Shown: positions 9,850 to 22,196, numbered from the stretch's first letter. The stretch is 64,000 nucleotides of DNA from Paralichthys olivaceus (GCF_024713975.1 NC_091096.1:17084458-17148457); one strand, 5' to 3'. Numbers and translations: made by a program. The notes: generated by a model not told the origin, from the sequence alone.

Positions 9850-12750
9850 TCTTGGTGTCACTTTGGACTACAGAATAATATTGCCAAAGAAAGGTAATTT
9901 TTAACAAGGCGGGATGCTGAGACATTGATTCAAGCTTTATACCAGCTACCAAAAATATTAAACTTCAGGAAAACTTCAGTTCAGATCTCAGCTGCTCAAT
10001 ATTCAACAAATATGAGGAAAAGCCAGCACATCACTGCTGTTTTTCTCACCCTTTACTGACAGCTCATTTCTTTTCCAATTGATTTTAAGATCTATTTAAT
10101 CAAGTACAAAACTTTTTATGATAATGCTATTTCTTCTTGTTACATTTACAAACATTGTAATTGTTATAATTGTTTTTCACCCAACAAGAGCCTGCAGGTC
10201 CTCTGATGTTGATATTCTGGGTGTTCCTGAAGAGGCTTATACTAATGAATTAGGACATTAGTTAGCCACTGTGGAACACCATGTCCTGTTACATTAGACT
10301 TGCAAGCTCTGTCAACATTAATTGAAAACCTACTGATGGAATACTTATTTAAGCAGGCTCTTAATTCTTTTAGTTTTTGCTTCTATATTTACAATTCATA
10401 TTTTTTGTCTCTATTTGGATCTTTTATCTTATTTTATCAACCCCTTTATTTTATATAGTTTTTAATGCCTTTTCATTTTATGAATGCAGCGGGCTATTAA
10501 TATAATACTTTTCACTTTGGAGGATAGTGCTTGGTTGGATCATTTTAGTAAAAATATTGACCCCATAAAAATAATCTGAAAGTGACAAAAAATACAACAT
10601 AAATTATATGAAATAAAAATCATGGAGAAATGGCGTTTAAAGAAACACACATCTGTTAGCTTTGAAAAAAGAGAAAAGAACAGTGATTGTATTTTATCTT
10701 GTTTATTTTCTTTTTCTCATACCTATTGCTGATATGTTGTGCTTGATTGTTACTTTAATTTTTTTTTGTTCCAATTTATTTGAACTGTAATAAAAGCAAA
10801 AACATCCTCACTGTTTTATAACCCTGGTGTTATCTTTTTATTTGCCTCCTTGTTGCTGTCACTTGCAATGAGTTCTTCATAATGACACTGTGATTTAAAG
10901 GAAGATTATCAAGTGCTGTCACATGTTTAATATGAGGAAATGTCTCAGACAACATGGTGAACTACAACATTCACAACACATAAACTGCATGTATAGGGAC
11001 ATGACTGGTGTGTGACCTAAGAGGGCCTACATTTACATCAGGGACCCTCACTGAGATACTCATCCTCCATAGAGCAGACTCACTAATAAAGGAGATTCAC
11101 AAAATATAGTTTAATGTTACAGACAGATAGATGAATGGATACAGAGAACTCTCATTTCATTTCATCTTTCATCTCATTGTCACTTTGGACTCTCATTTAA
11201 ACTTTGAAGCACAAAGAAAGGTAATTATCAACATGGCAGAAGACATTGATTCAAGCTTTATACCAGCTACCAAAAATATTAAACTTCAGGAAAACTTCAA
11301 CTAATTAAGAACTCAGCTGCTCAATATTTAACAAAGTAAAAGCCAGCACATCACTGCTGTTTTTCTCACCCCTAACTGGCACAGGGGATACATTAAAAAG
11401 ACATTTTAACAGAGAGAATCATCGTGAAGGGCCTCTAGAAACAATGATGGTACAATCAGAGGTACAGCGAGTCTCACTGTGTCCAGTGAAAAATATGCCA
11501 TAGTTCCTACATTTACTTATTTTTTTAACAGATGTCTTTGAACTCTACATCAAATTAGTAACTAAGATCAGGAAAAAATAATTAATAGTAATAATAATAA
11601 TAATAAAATAAAGAGTTAACACATAATGAAAAACAGTTTTTAATGCCTTTTTATTTAATGAATGCAAGGGACTACTAATTTAATTATTAGACCACATCCT
11701 GCAGGTTTGCAGAATTTCCTATAGTCAATTCCTAAACACATTGACCTGTTTCACTTTGGAGGATAGTGCTTGGTTGGACATAATCTTTTAGAAAAAAAAT
11801 TTACACACACACACACATCTGTTAGCTATAAAAGAAAGAACTTGGAACTTGTACAGTCATTTAAAACAATCAATTGGTTATGATTGTATTTTACCTTTTA
11901 TATTTTATTTTTGTCATTCCATTAAACTATTAATTGATATTTTCTCCAGACTGTTGCTGATATGTTGTGCTGAATTGCTACTTTAATTTGTTTTCGTTTC
12001 CAATTTCTTTAAACTGTAATACAAGCAAAAACATCCTCACTGTTTTATAACCCTGGTGTTATCTTTTTATTTGCCTCCTTGTTGCTGTCACATGTTTAAT
12101 ATGAGGAAATGTCTCAGACAACATGGTGAACTGCAACATTCACAACACATAGGTAAACTGCATTACAACAAAGAGGATCAAGTATGTATAGAGATATGAC
12201 TGGTGTCTACATTTGCATGCATTTGCGATATGTACGTTATTGTGAAATTCAAATTCACTTTCATGAAGAAGATGATGTAAATTCTTGACATCAACATGCT
12301 GCTGTCACATGTTTAATATGAGGAAATGTGATGATGTAAATTCTTGACATCATCATGCTGCTGTCACATGTTTAATATGAGGAAATGTGATGATGTAAAT
12401 TCTTGACATCAACATGCTGCTGTCACATGTTTAATATGAGGAAATGTGATGATGTAAATTCTTGACATCAACATGCTGCTGTCACGCAACAACACAACCT
12501 GTTCTTTATCAAGGTTTCATAGGCTTCTCTCCCTGGGGCCTATACCCAAAATTAAATTTGATGATTATCAGGAACCCAACTAGGGAACATAAAGATCTCT
12601 TTGAACTTGAACCTCTGGACTACAAAATCCTGTGAGACAATGACAGTGAGTGAGTCATCCTCCCTAGAGTAGACTCACTAAAAAGGAGATTCACAAAATA
12701 TAGTTTAAGTAACAGACAGATAGATATATGGATACAGAGAACTTTTTATA
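9850..12750 (+). repeat. Tandemly duplicated L2-like LINE remnant
   Basis: Two long direct repeats lie side by side, about 9850-11150 and 11178-12750. Shared blocks include the CACTTTGGACT start (9857 and 11181), the segment around ATTGATTCAAGCTTTATACC (9926 and 11248), the TTGGAGGATAGTGCTTGG segment (10515 and 11756), the block ending in ATCCTCACTGTTTTATAACC (10803 and 12033), and the end block with AGGAGATTCACAAAATATAG (11089 and 12687). Broken translation gives L-G-V-T-L-D, then SAAQ, RKSQHIT and IDFKIYLIKYK. This order matches the C-terminal reverse-transcriptase region of L2/Maui-type LINEs. Many stops and frame breaks show it is dead. Confidence 0.65.
12271..12485 (+). repeat. 59-bp minisatellite, about 3.6 copies
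   Basis: Units begin at 12271, 12330, 12389 and 12448, exactly 59 bp apart, each starting gatgatgtaaattcttgaca. The back half of the unit (ctgtcacatgtttaatatga) is the same text found once in each copy of the surrounding larger repeat, near 10918 and 12089. The array therefore looks like a local expansion inside the second copy. Units are nearly identical; the second has catcat where the others have catcaa. Confidence 0.93.
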
Positions 12751-13978
12751 CAGAGAAGGTGTATGACAGTTTCATACCTACAGAGATATTGTCTTCCAAG
12801 ATGGACACAATAACAATATTTTTTTCCAATATTTTATTTTAGATTTAGTTTGAAAGGTATAATGAAAGAAAAAACAAGAGACAAAAATTAAAATAAATAC
12901 AAAAATTAACAAATGCGGTTAGATAGTTGATTTATGATTTTCATATTGGGGTTTTTTTCATTTGGAAAACCTCTTAAGCTTGAAAGGTGCTTTATTTATT
13001 TATTCGTTTATTTATCTATTTATTTAATATTGCAAACCAGTCCACATACTGTCATACTTTCATTCATTTCATTTTATTTCATTTCAGTGATTCCATGACA
13101 TTAATATGACATTTGAAAATGAATGGATTTCTTTGCACAGAATGGGGTATAGGCTACATATATTTACGCAGGAGAGCTGGACAGCCAAACTGTAGGTTCC
13201 TTTCATTTCACCTGATGGAAATCTGAAAATACAAGAGGCTGGATTACCAAATTTGTCTTTGTGTATTTATTAGGGGCTTTCTGCAGAAAGGATCGACACA
13301 GAGAGTCACAGGGATCTCAGAGTGCCAATGGAGAACAGTCAAATGCAAGCATCTTATACAGAATAACTATAAGGTTGTTTGACTGAGCCAGTTCAGACTG
13401 GTTCTGTACTAAATTAAGACACACTAAACTTTTTGTGTAAGTTAGGTCAACAGAAATAAAAAGGTCATAAAGATTTCAGTCACAAAAAGTCAAGGTCATA
13501 AAAGTCATAAAAGGTAGAAAAGTTACTTTTCAACTACAAAATAGTTTCCCACCTCACTTTTTTCTCCACTACACACCTGAACTGATGTGCTCATATAAAC
13601 GCATGGGAGCTAATGAGTTTCATGGCACAAGAGGAGCAACATACTGAGGTAATCCTGCGTAATTTACATCTGTGCTAAATTACTGAACAGCCACGGCTCT
13701 AAGGGTAAATCGAAGTAAAGCGTTTAGCACCTGCGCATGATCATCGGCTGTAAACCGTCGAGCTCTGTGACAGGGGGATACTTACACTACCAGAATGACC
13801 AGTGTATTCCCAACACGCATGTAGACACACACCCTTTCTTCTCATTGGCTGCAGATAGTCTATGCAACCAGGTGGAGTCGTGCGTCCTGGTGAGCGCAGC
13901 TCTGCGAGGACAAAACCCCAGTGCGCTGCTGCAGCCGCAGGTGTCGTACTGCTGGGCTCAGGCTGATCTGCTGAAGGG
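12751..13978 (+). promoter_or_regulatory. Upstream region of gda
   Basis: The left part is AT-rich with ATTT/TTCATTT runs and no gene. A TATAAA lies at 13594-13599, about 380 bp above the gda start. The GC content rises from about 13740 to the start codon. Whether the TATA box is used is not shown. No other elements could be assigned with confidence. Confidence 0.35.
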
Positions 13979-16679
13979 ATGGCGGACACTCAGAGACCCA
14001 CCGCCGCAATCTCACTCGTCTACAGGGGAACTTTCATCCACTCGACGCAGAACACGGCCGTGCAGATTCTGGAAGACGCACTGCTGGGAGTGAACGCAGA
14101 GGGAAAGGTTCTACAGTCTTTTTAATATTTGATTATATGATCCGTTTTCTTAAAAACCAAAACCACGGGGTCACCTCTTGGCATGGAGGTTTTTATTGAT
14201 GTCATCTGTTGGCTCACTGTGACTGTGCGTAAAAAACAGGATTAGGCAGACTAGTGGAGCAGATAAGTCACATAATCGTGCATTTGGTGACACAAGCATG
14301 AAAACTGGTATGAGCAGTCTCCATGGGTCACTTGACAATAAAATTGTCCCAGCCACTTGAAATTTCAAGATACCAGCTACTCTTTGAGATTGCCACCTGG
14401 ATCTTTAAATAATATATTTTCTCATGTTAATTTGAGTTCCTAAAACGGCCAAGAGTGTTAAAAAAATAATAATTTTAAGGGCTAAACAAACAGACAGTTA
14501 CTTGTCAAATGAATACTAAGGGACGGGGAAACAAAAAGGAAGATTAGTAAAATATCACAGCTGTGGTGCTGAATGTCCAAAAAAGAATTGAGCAATTAGT
14601 ACTGAACGGTAATATAGGCAGATCCAGAGGCAACAGCAGCTCTGACTGACACAGCCGTGGAACCATGACAAAGTGAAAATATCTCTCACAAATAAAAAGT
14701 AGAGGTGCTGACATTACAAAGTAACTTCTCAACTAAAAATATCTCTCACTGGTAATTAGCCAGTGGAAAACAACACTAAAGAACTAAACTAAAAATGTGA
14801 ATCACTGTTAGAACTGAAGACACACTGATGTGGAGGTGTGGAGCAGAGCCATAGGTCTACACCAGAAAACACAGAAAAATGGCCGCCAACTTGAAATTTC
14901 AAGTGGCTGGGACAATTTTCTTGTCAAGTGACCCATGGAGACTGCTCATGCCAATTTTCATGCTTGTATCACCAAATGCACGATTCTGCCTAAAATCAGC
15001 TCTTAGCCGCTCCACTAGACAGGGATCTGTTACTTAATGCTTTATACTTTAAAAAAGAATGATACTCTGAAGTGCGGCCTCTGCAACCAGGCTACAATGA
15101 AGGAGATTTAAACCAATACAACATAATTAAAAACCAAAGGAAAATAAATAAATATATCAAGTGGACATTGTGAAAATCGAATAAAATTCAAAGTGAAGCA
15201 TCAGACATGTACACAGTGGTGTATAGGCTGACATAAGAATACATTTGAAGTTGCTGATATACTGTATGATATATGTATGACAAATGAATGCTGCATTAAG
15301 TAGACTGATGTTTTCAGGCCTCACTGCTACTTGTATGCAAACATGTGTTTGTGATTATATTTGATTCCTGATGCCTTCCTTTCATTCTGCCTTCAGGTTG
15401 CTTTCATTGGAAAAGGAGAGGAGTTGCACAAACTGTCTCAGACATTTGGGTTCAGCCAGTCTGTGGTGACTCAACTGACACAACAGTAAGTATGGTTGGT
15501 GGTTTAATCACTGGATAAGTAGACTTGTGGTTCACAGTAATCAATGTGCAATGGCCTCAGGGAGTTAGAGAGTATGGCAGTTAGTCTTGACAGATAGTGA
15601 GGACATTTGGACTCAAGTTTCCCATCTCATGAACCAGGTGTTGGTACACTGCTGAGTCATGACCTAAGGGGGTTGAACTTACATTGTTGAACGATGGGTT
15701 TATGTAATATTTATTTATTTTCAATGCTACACAAGTCTGTGAATCCCTGACTGCTTTGGATTGCACACTTGCGTTGTGTTGTGGGTGTGTTATCTTTTGC
15801 ATGAACCAGTTTTTGTGCCAGCACGGTCCTGCATGGGTGTAAAAAACACAGAAATGTGACGCTTGTTGAAGTTTCTCCTGAGGTTCCAGACATATGCACA
15901 ATCTTCACCAACTGCAGGGTTGGGACCAATACCACAAAGGTCCAGTTTTGGTAGAAGCAGACTTTAAGTGCATCCTTCAGGTGTTTGTGCTCCTGGTGCA
16001 CCAGTTAGTACATTCTTTGCTTTGTGGTGAAAGGTGTTGTAGGGTGTGACTCATGTTCCATTGGTTGATGACAGTCAAAGAGTATATCTAGAGAATTTAA
16101 TTTGTTGAGTTCCAAAGATTGAACATAGAACATAAAACAATATCCTTAAAATATGTCCATGCCTGCTCCACTGCAGTGAGTTCTTCATGCCAGGATTGGT
16201 GGACACCCACATCCATGCATCCCAGTACAGCTACGCAGGCACGGCCCTGGACCTGCCCCTGCTGCAGTGGCTCAATACCTACACCTTTCCTGTGGAGTCC
16301 CGCTTCAAGGATTTGGAGTTTGCCAACAGGGTCTACACACAAGTAGTGGTGAGTTTGCTGGCGTCATGAAATAAGTAATGTGAATTAAAGCCACACAGAA
16401 AAACAAAACTGGGCCTTGCTTATGGCACAATGCAATACCCTGTGAAAAATGTAAAAGCAGTTTCTCTGACAACTCGACCCTAACCTATGATTTGACGAGG
16501 GTGTGAACAGCTTGGTGACTTAACAATGTATTGAGAAGAGAAGGAATATAAACCTTAACCTGTAATATGATCCCTTTGCATTACAGAAAAGGACCCTGAG
16601 AAATGGAACAACCACTGCATGTTACTTTGCTACTATACACAGGGACGCCTCTCTTCTGCTGGGTCAGATTGCAAGTAAG

Positions 16680-16755
<76 letters not shown>

Positions 16756-19700
16756 TGGCCCTCGTCGGGTGTGTGCATGTTTTTTGTCTGTGATGTGGAC
16801 TGTGGACTGAAATGTTGATTCGTGTTGTGAAACCATTTAGGTGACGTGATGCTGATAAAGTCTAAATTACATCAAAAATATCCAGCTCATAGTTTAAAAT
16901 GTTCACCTTGGAGCAGGTGTTTTTTGTTCTGGTTCATACATACAGAAAGATGTCCCTTTGAAAAAAACTTAATGTTAGCCTGTCCCCCCAAGCACATAGT
17001 TTTCTCCACATGTCACAGTACATGGTTAACCTTTGTCTTTTTCCATGTGTTTAAGCTGTGCCATTATAAGCAGAGCTGAAGTAACAATGTGCCAGACAGA
17101 TGTTGTGGGTCCTGTATTATCACTTATTTTGTTCACCTTTAGGCCTTGTACCTTATCATGTGATGTTATGCAACACTGAACAGACACACGCAGGCATGCA
17201 TGCACACATACGCACACATACACACATGCACGTCTCTCTATAACACTCATTGACATAATGAATTACCCTAACCCTAACTTAAACCTGAACCTAACCCTAA
17301 AACCAAGTTTTAATCCACAAACTAGCCTTTGAACTTGTGAGGACCAGCCAAAATGTCCTCCCAATGTCAAAATGTCCTCACAATGATGGTATTGAACCAC
17401 AATTGCTACTCATAACTATACCCACACACACACACACAAACACACACGCAGACACACACACACACACGCACACACACATATGCTGAACCCGTACACCATC
17501 CCTAACCTAAATGTAACCCTAACCTAATTCTAACACTAAAATTAACCTAATCCCAACCCTAACCTGATTCTGGAAATGTGGATTAATAAGGGATGGAAAT
17601 ATGTCACACCCACCATCTCTGAGTGCCTGTGCTTGTTCAGAGCACTGTGCTTTTTACTTCAAATAAACCTAAACCTAATTTTAACCCAAACCTAATTCTA
17701 ACCCTAAAAGTAAGTCATAACCCTTGAATAGCTCTTGTGAGGATCAACAAAATGTCCTGACTTTTTTCTGATACAACCATACTGAGCACTGGCAGCTTTA
17801 CGTAGTTATTGTGTGTAACCAGGTTCATTGAACCCTCACCTTTGTCCTGTTCTGAGCAGCTGTCCCATTTTGCAGAGGACTGTTGCAATTCAACAACCAT
17901 ACAGTATGTGTATGTATGTGATGATACACGTGATTGCTTTGAATTCACATGTAATCTCTGTGTTTGTGCAAATTCAAAGTAAAATTTCAATTTCAATAGC
18001 ACCTTTCAAAACCAGTTGTGTGTGTGAGTGTGAATTAAGCAAATAAGAAAGAGATACAGATAAAAGACCAACATTAAAACAGTAAAATAAATTATAAAAA
18101 AAGTAATATAAAAAAAACATATGGAACAATATAAATGAGAACGTGAATATCAAACATGTCTCAGATACCTTGTTCACATGTTATGATCATGTTATCATGG
18201 TTGTGATGTAAAGTGCATCAAGTTGTATTTTCATGCTCGAAACGTCCCAGATGAAAAAAGCTCGGACATGTTGCCTGATGTTTTGAACTCAGTGCAAGCT
18301 CAATCATCCTTATTTTTCCTGCAGATGACTTTGGACAGCGTGCCCTGGTGGGTAAGGTGTGCATGGACAGGAACAACGCGGTGAAACATTACAAAGAGAA
18401 CATCCAGGAGTCACAGGACGAAACCTGTCGGTGGGTACATGCAACTCTATTCTACTGTGGAAGCCCAACAGAGATCAACAGTGTCATAAAAGTAACAGAT
18501 GTTTAGGAATAGAATTTCTCTTTGGGCAATAACTTATTGCATATGTCCATATGTTTGACATCCATGACGCTCTAAGGTTACACATCTATTGTGATGTAAT
18601 GCCTGGTGGAAGATGATTTAATGGTTCCTGTCAAGAAAGGTCACGGTCAATAGACATGCGTACTTCAGGATGCTCTTTGTACAGAGGCTGAATACATTCC
18701 ATGCGTTCTACGTACATCAGCTACGTCTCATGTGTAGAGTGTGCTACCCCAGAGAGCTGCAGTATATAAACTCTTCACTTCTCTTTGTCTGCGTCGATCT
18801 CTTCTCGAATGCTGAGAACAAACATTGACCCAGCGCTGAATTAGCTTTGTCTTTTATTAGCATTGGGTTGAGGTTTAAATTCCTATCCTATTCCGATTTT
18901 TAATTGTTTTGTTCCCTCTAGGTTCATTGCAGAGCTCTTAAACAAAAAGGTAAGGTTTTATATTAAGATAAAAAGAACGATTCAACAAAGCAAGTAAAAC
19001 AATCACAGGTCTGCATTATATTCTTCTATTTTGCCCTCCCAGTACCCCCTTGTGAAGCCGGTAGTGACTCCTCGCTTTGCACCATCTTGCACAGGAGCCT
19101 TGCTCGGACAGCTGGGAGCAATCGCTAAGAATAACAACCTGCACATTCAGGTGAGCTCGCTGTGGCAACCAAACCAGGCTATGTTCACTGGGGACTGTTA
19201 CCATGGAGACCATTTAGTATTTGGACCTGTGGGGGTTGTGAGCAATGACATAAACAACACACTTACACTTATGCAATGCAGATGAATGAAGAAAGTATTT
19301 TCAGATTAGCATTTGGCATTTGGATCCTCCTTCTTAACCTCAAAATATATTTTTCCTGGGCCCCAAATCTAAAAAATGCTCGCTCAGGAATGAGCCACAA
19401 TTATAACATCATACAGCTTTTGTAGTTGTTTTTCTAATGTAGCTGTTTCATGTCTGATGTGTGTGTTTATGTCCAGAGTCACATCAGTGAAAACGTCGAG
19501 GAGGTGAAGCTCGTAAAGGAGCTGTTTCCTGAATCCGAGTCGTATACGGACGTCTATCACAAACACAACCTGCTCACAGACAAAGTGAGAACACATCACT
19601 GCCTGCACACGCGCACACACACACACACACCCTACGCACATCTATGTACATCTGTCTTAGTGAGGACACTCATTGGCATAATGCATTCCCAAGCCCCTAA

Positions 19701-22129
19701 CCTTAACCTAATTCTAACCACAAGCCTAAAACCAAGTCTTGACTCAACAGCCCATTAAAGGTGATTCAAATAGGGAGGACACACACAAATACACACACAA
19801 ATACACACACAAATGCACACACACACACACCCACCTCTCTGTGTGCAAAATAGAAACTCTATGAATCCCTGCTTAAATGCTGAACAGGGTTGATGTAATT
19901 TGTAACGGGATTGATTCACAGACAGTGATGGCCCATGGCTGCTACCTCAGTGATGAAGAGTTGGATCTGTTCAGAGAGACGGGAGCCTCTCTGTCTCACT
20001 GCCCCAATTCCAACTTTGCGTAAGTATCCAGGTGCTTCTCAAGACTTGATCTATGCCCATGATGATTAACATAAGAAGTAAAATACAAGTAAAATAGAAC
20101 ATAAGAAAAACAGTGTGAGGCATTATTAAAAAATCCTGAATGAATATATGTAATACAGATGACGCTTCATGGATCCTTGCACTAAAAGAGGTCGTAGCAG
20201 CATAAAAGTACTGAATCTATCAACTGATAAGGAATGAATCCAGTAGTCATGTCTCTCTCTCTTTATTTTTCTAGATTGTGCAGTGGAATTTTAAATGTCC
20301 GCAACGTCCTGAACCACAAAGTGAAGTTGGGGCTGGGAACAGGTTGGAGCAAATTCACATTTTCAAGTGCCACGCCGCTTTTTGACAAACCTTTGCTCCG
20401 CTTCTTTAAAAAAAAAATCCTCTCCTCTGTAGACACAAGCATGCGTGTGAGCTGTTGCATCATGTGGTTCCACATAATGATGTAGTGAGTTCAGTCAGCT
20501 GAAATGTCTGGCACACTGGTCAGATGATCACGTTTTTAGTTTTATTTCATCATTCATCTAAAAGTAAATCCAAACATCTGATTCCAGGGTTTCTACGGGT
20601 CACTTCAATCATCCAAATTTTAGAGAAAAGTCTGGAATATTTTAAAATATTACACATTACATCTTAGATCAGGCTTTGGTCGGTCTCAGTTATATCAACA
20701 TTCATGTCAAGCTACTTTCGTAGATATTACAAACAGGATCAATGTGGAACTCATATCTATAGTCTATCCGAATGTATCACAGTTCACTCTCCCTCTGGCT
20801 CTGGGGAAGATTAAGGATCCTGTCTCTGCTTTGAGACATAACAAACTATTTTGAGAGTTCTCTACTAGACTACTTTCCTTTATCTTCAGTTATGAGGAAG
20901 TCTAAGTCAGTCTGTCATATTTGACAGAGCTGTTTCATTCTGTTCTTAAAAAGTCTTAACTTAAAAATCTGACATTTTAAAATACACATGCGGTGAATGC
21001 CTGTGTCTGTGTTCTTAAATGTGCCTGTATTCATGTGACCCACCTGTGTTTGTGGTCTTACATCAGACGTGGCGGGGGGCTACTCGGCCTCTATGCTGGA
21101 CGCTGTGAGGAGAACTTTGGATGCGTCTAAAGTCTTGACCATCCAGGACCCAGAGCATGTTACGCTCACCTTTGAGGAGGTGTTCAGACTGGCCACACTG
21201 GGTGGCAGCCAAGGTAACGCACAAAAGCAGCTGTCACTCAGTGTGTCGAAGAAACAATGAAAGCACAAGAGTGTTCAGCAACTCTTTGTTTCAAGCAGTG
21301 CTGATTTTCTTGCTCAGGTGCCTGCACCAACGCCAAGTGACTCAGCAGAATCAAAATACATGAACAGAACATGATGTATTTGTTGATGATGACTGATGCA
21401 GTTTTACATGAATTCTCAGAGATAGTACAACAGTGTCTTTGACTTTGTGTTTCGTCTGTAGCCTTGTCCTTGGATGACCAAACAGGGAATTTTGAGGTGG
21501 GCAAAGATTTCGATGCCCTGAGGGTGAACATTGTTGCTCCTGGTGCACCCATCGACTTGATCCAGTGCGAAGGGCCAAAGGTTGGTTAATGAGCACCTTC
21601 TTTATCCAGCGCTCGGCAGAAACAAACACATTAACATACAGATTTATAATAGCAAAAAAACATCCATGTTCAGACTAATCTATCTTTATTTTACTTTCAG
21701 ATTCTGTTGGAAAAGTTCTTGAACTTGGGTAAGTGTCCATTACAGTTTATATTTCCTAACTTTTCAGACCCTCACACACCAAGCATTGCTCCCTGCATGT
21801 TTTTCAGTCAATCAAACTTTATTTGTGCACATCAACAGAATAATAATATCTATTATCCATGAGAAAATACAGTCTAAGCTCCATGTGAGAGCTTGACAGC
21901 TGAAGGCTCCTGAATTCTAGGAGTGCAGTGCTCTAGTGGGGTGATCTGGTACTATGAGCTCTTTATGGATTGATGGCACCATGTCATTAAGGGCTTTGCT
22001 GATGAGGAAGAAATTACAATGCTATTCCAAATGTATCTGTGTTCCTCTGTTATAGGTGACGATCGTAACATAGTGGAGGTGTTCGTAGCCGGGAGGAAGG
22101 TGGTACCTTTTACAGAACCAGTGGAGTAA
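13979..22129 (+). CDS. gda: Guanine deaminase (cypin homologue)
   Basis: The enzyme deaminates guanine to xanthine in cytosolic purine breakdown. The 14 coding exons are 13979-14107, 15397-15485, 16177-16348, 16587-16674, 18325-18430, 18922-18949, 19043-19150, 19477-19584, 19922-20019, 20275-20342, 21067-21213, 21462-21580, 21701-21728 and 22056-22129. Together they give 1362 nt and 453 aa; human GDA has 454. Amidohydrolase metal ligands are visible: H84 and H86 in MPGLVDTHIHASQYS, H242 in SHISEN, H281 in VMAHGCYLS and D332 in LGTDVAGGYS. HCPNSN and EVFRLATLGGSQA are also family-typical. The donors of exons 1, 10 and 12 are weak (GTTCTA, GTTGGA, GTTGGT) but are fixed by frame and homology. 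The protein ends TEPVE, unlike the PDZ-binding SSSV end of mammalian cypin. The start gives MADTQRPT, reaching the family-wide FRGTF/YRGTF segment. Confidence 0.95.
14225..15030. repeat. Inverted repeat pair in gda intron 1
   Basis: The arm at about 14270-14368 is the near-exact reverse complement of the arm at about 14893-14990. Blocks such as gacaattttcttgtcaagtg and gcacgatt pair, with only scattered mismatches. Weaker matching (ctccactag) extends outwards to about 14225 and 15020. The unpaired centre is about 525 bp. The inner end of each arm carries the perfect palindrome CTTGAAATTTCAAG. It could be a fold-back DNA element or two opposed copies of one short transposon; no target duplication was identified. 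Confidence 0.8.
16684..16750 (+). repeat. (AC)n microsatellite behind gda exon 4 donor
   Basis: An uninterrupted run of about 33 AC units starts roughly ten bases after the 5' splice site of gda exon 4 (A|GTAAGA at 16674/16675). Confidence 0.97.
17190..17770 (+). repeat. CCTAAC-rich interspersed repeats, gda intron 4
   Basis: Two or three degenerate copies of a teleost repeat share the same order of parts: a CA-rich start, an acactcattgacataatga motif, CCCTAACCCTAAC and cctaaacctaattct variants, then gaggaccagccaaaatgtcc or gaggatcaacaaaatgtcc. Some pieces equal two telomere units (ccctaaccctaa near 17266) but most are diverged. A related copy is in intron 8. Confidence 0.7.
19600..19832 (+). 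repeat. CCTAACC-type repeat plus CA tracts, gda intron 8
   Basis: The order is a CA tract, then tgaggacactcattggcata, then cctaaccttaacctaattct, then aaaccaagtcttgactc, followed by more acacacaaatacacac runs. This is the same family as the copies at 17190-17770, in the same orientation. Confidence 0.7.
21795..22030 (-). repeat. LINE tail remnant in gda intron 13
   Basis: The motif tcaatcaaactttatttgtg is the reverse complement of the usual AAATAAAGTTTGATTGA end of teleost L2-like LINEs. Following text with ggtactatgagctctttatg and gggctttgctgatgaggaag recalls a recurrent teleost repeat. The assignment is by memory of motifs only. Confidence 0.45.
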
Positions 22130-22190
22130 AGCTTTTGAAGTCTCTGCACACTTCCACCTGTCTCGCAGTTTAAAACACATCTGAAGATAT

Positions 22191-22196
22191 AATAAA
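22191..22196 (+). terminator. gda polyadenylation signal
   Basis: An AATAAA lies 62 nt after the gda stop codon, giving a short 3' UTR of about 80 nt if it is used. Confidence 0.6.

Noticed and set aside
12271-12485. CRISPR-like array
   Set aside because: Units are contiguous with an exact 59-bp period and no unique spacers, in a vertebrate genome; it is a minisatellite.
16581-16836. Frames rich in Cys-Val or His-Thr repeats
   Set aside because: These are translations of the CA microsatellite.
17266-17300. Interstitial telomere sequence from a chromosome fusion
   Set aside because: Only about two exact telomere units occur. The surrounding CCTAAC variants and flanking blocks repeat in the same order elsewhere in gda, so an interspersed repeat explains it better.
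20343-20484. Open frame running past the gda exon 10 donor as an alternative last exon
   Set aside because: Homology requires D-V-A-G-G-Y-S directly after the LGT, which is found at 21067. The read-through peptide has no family match and would remove the D332 metal ligand.
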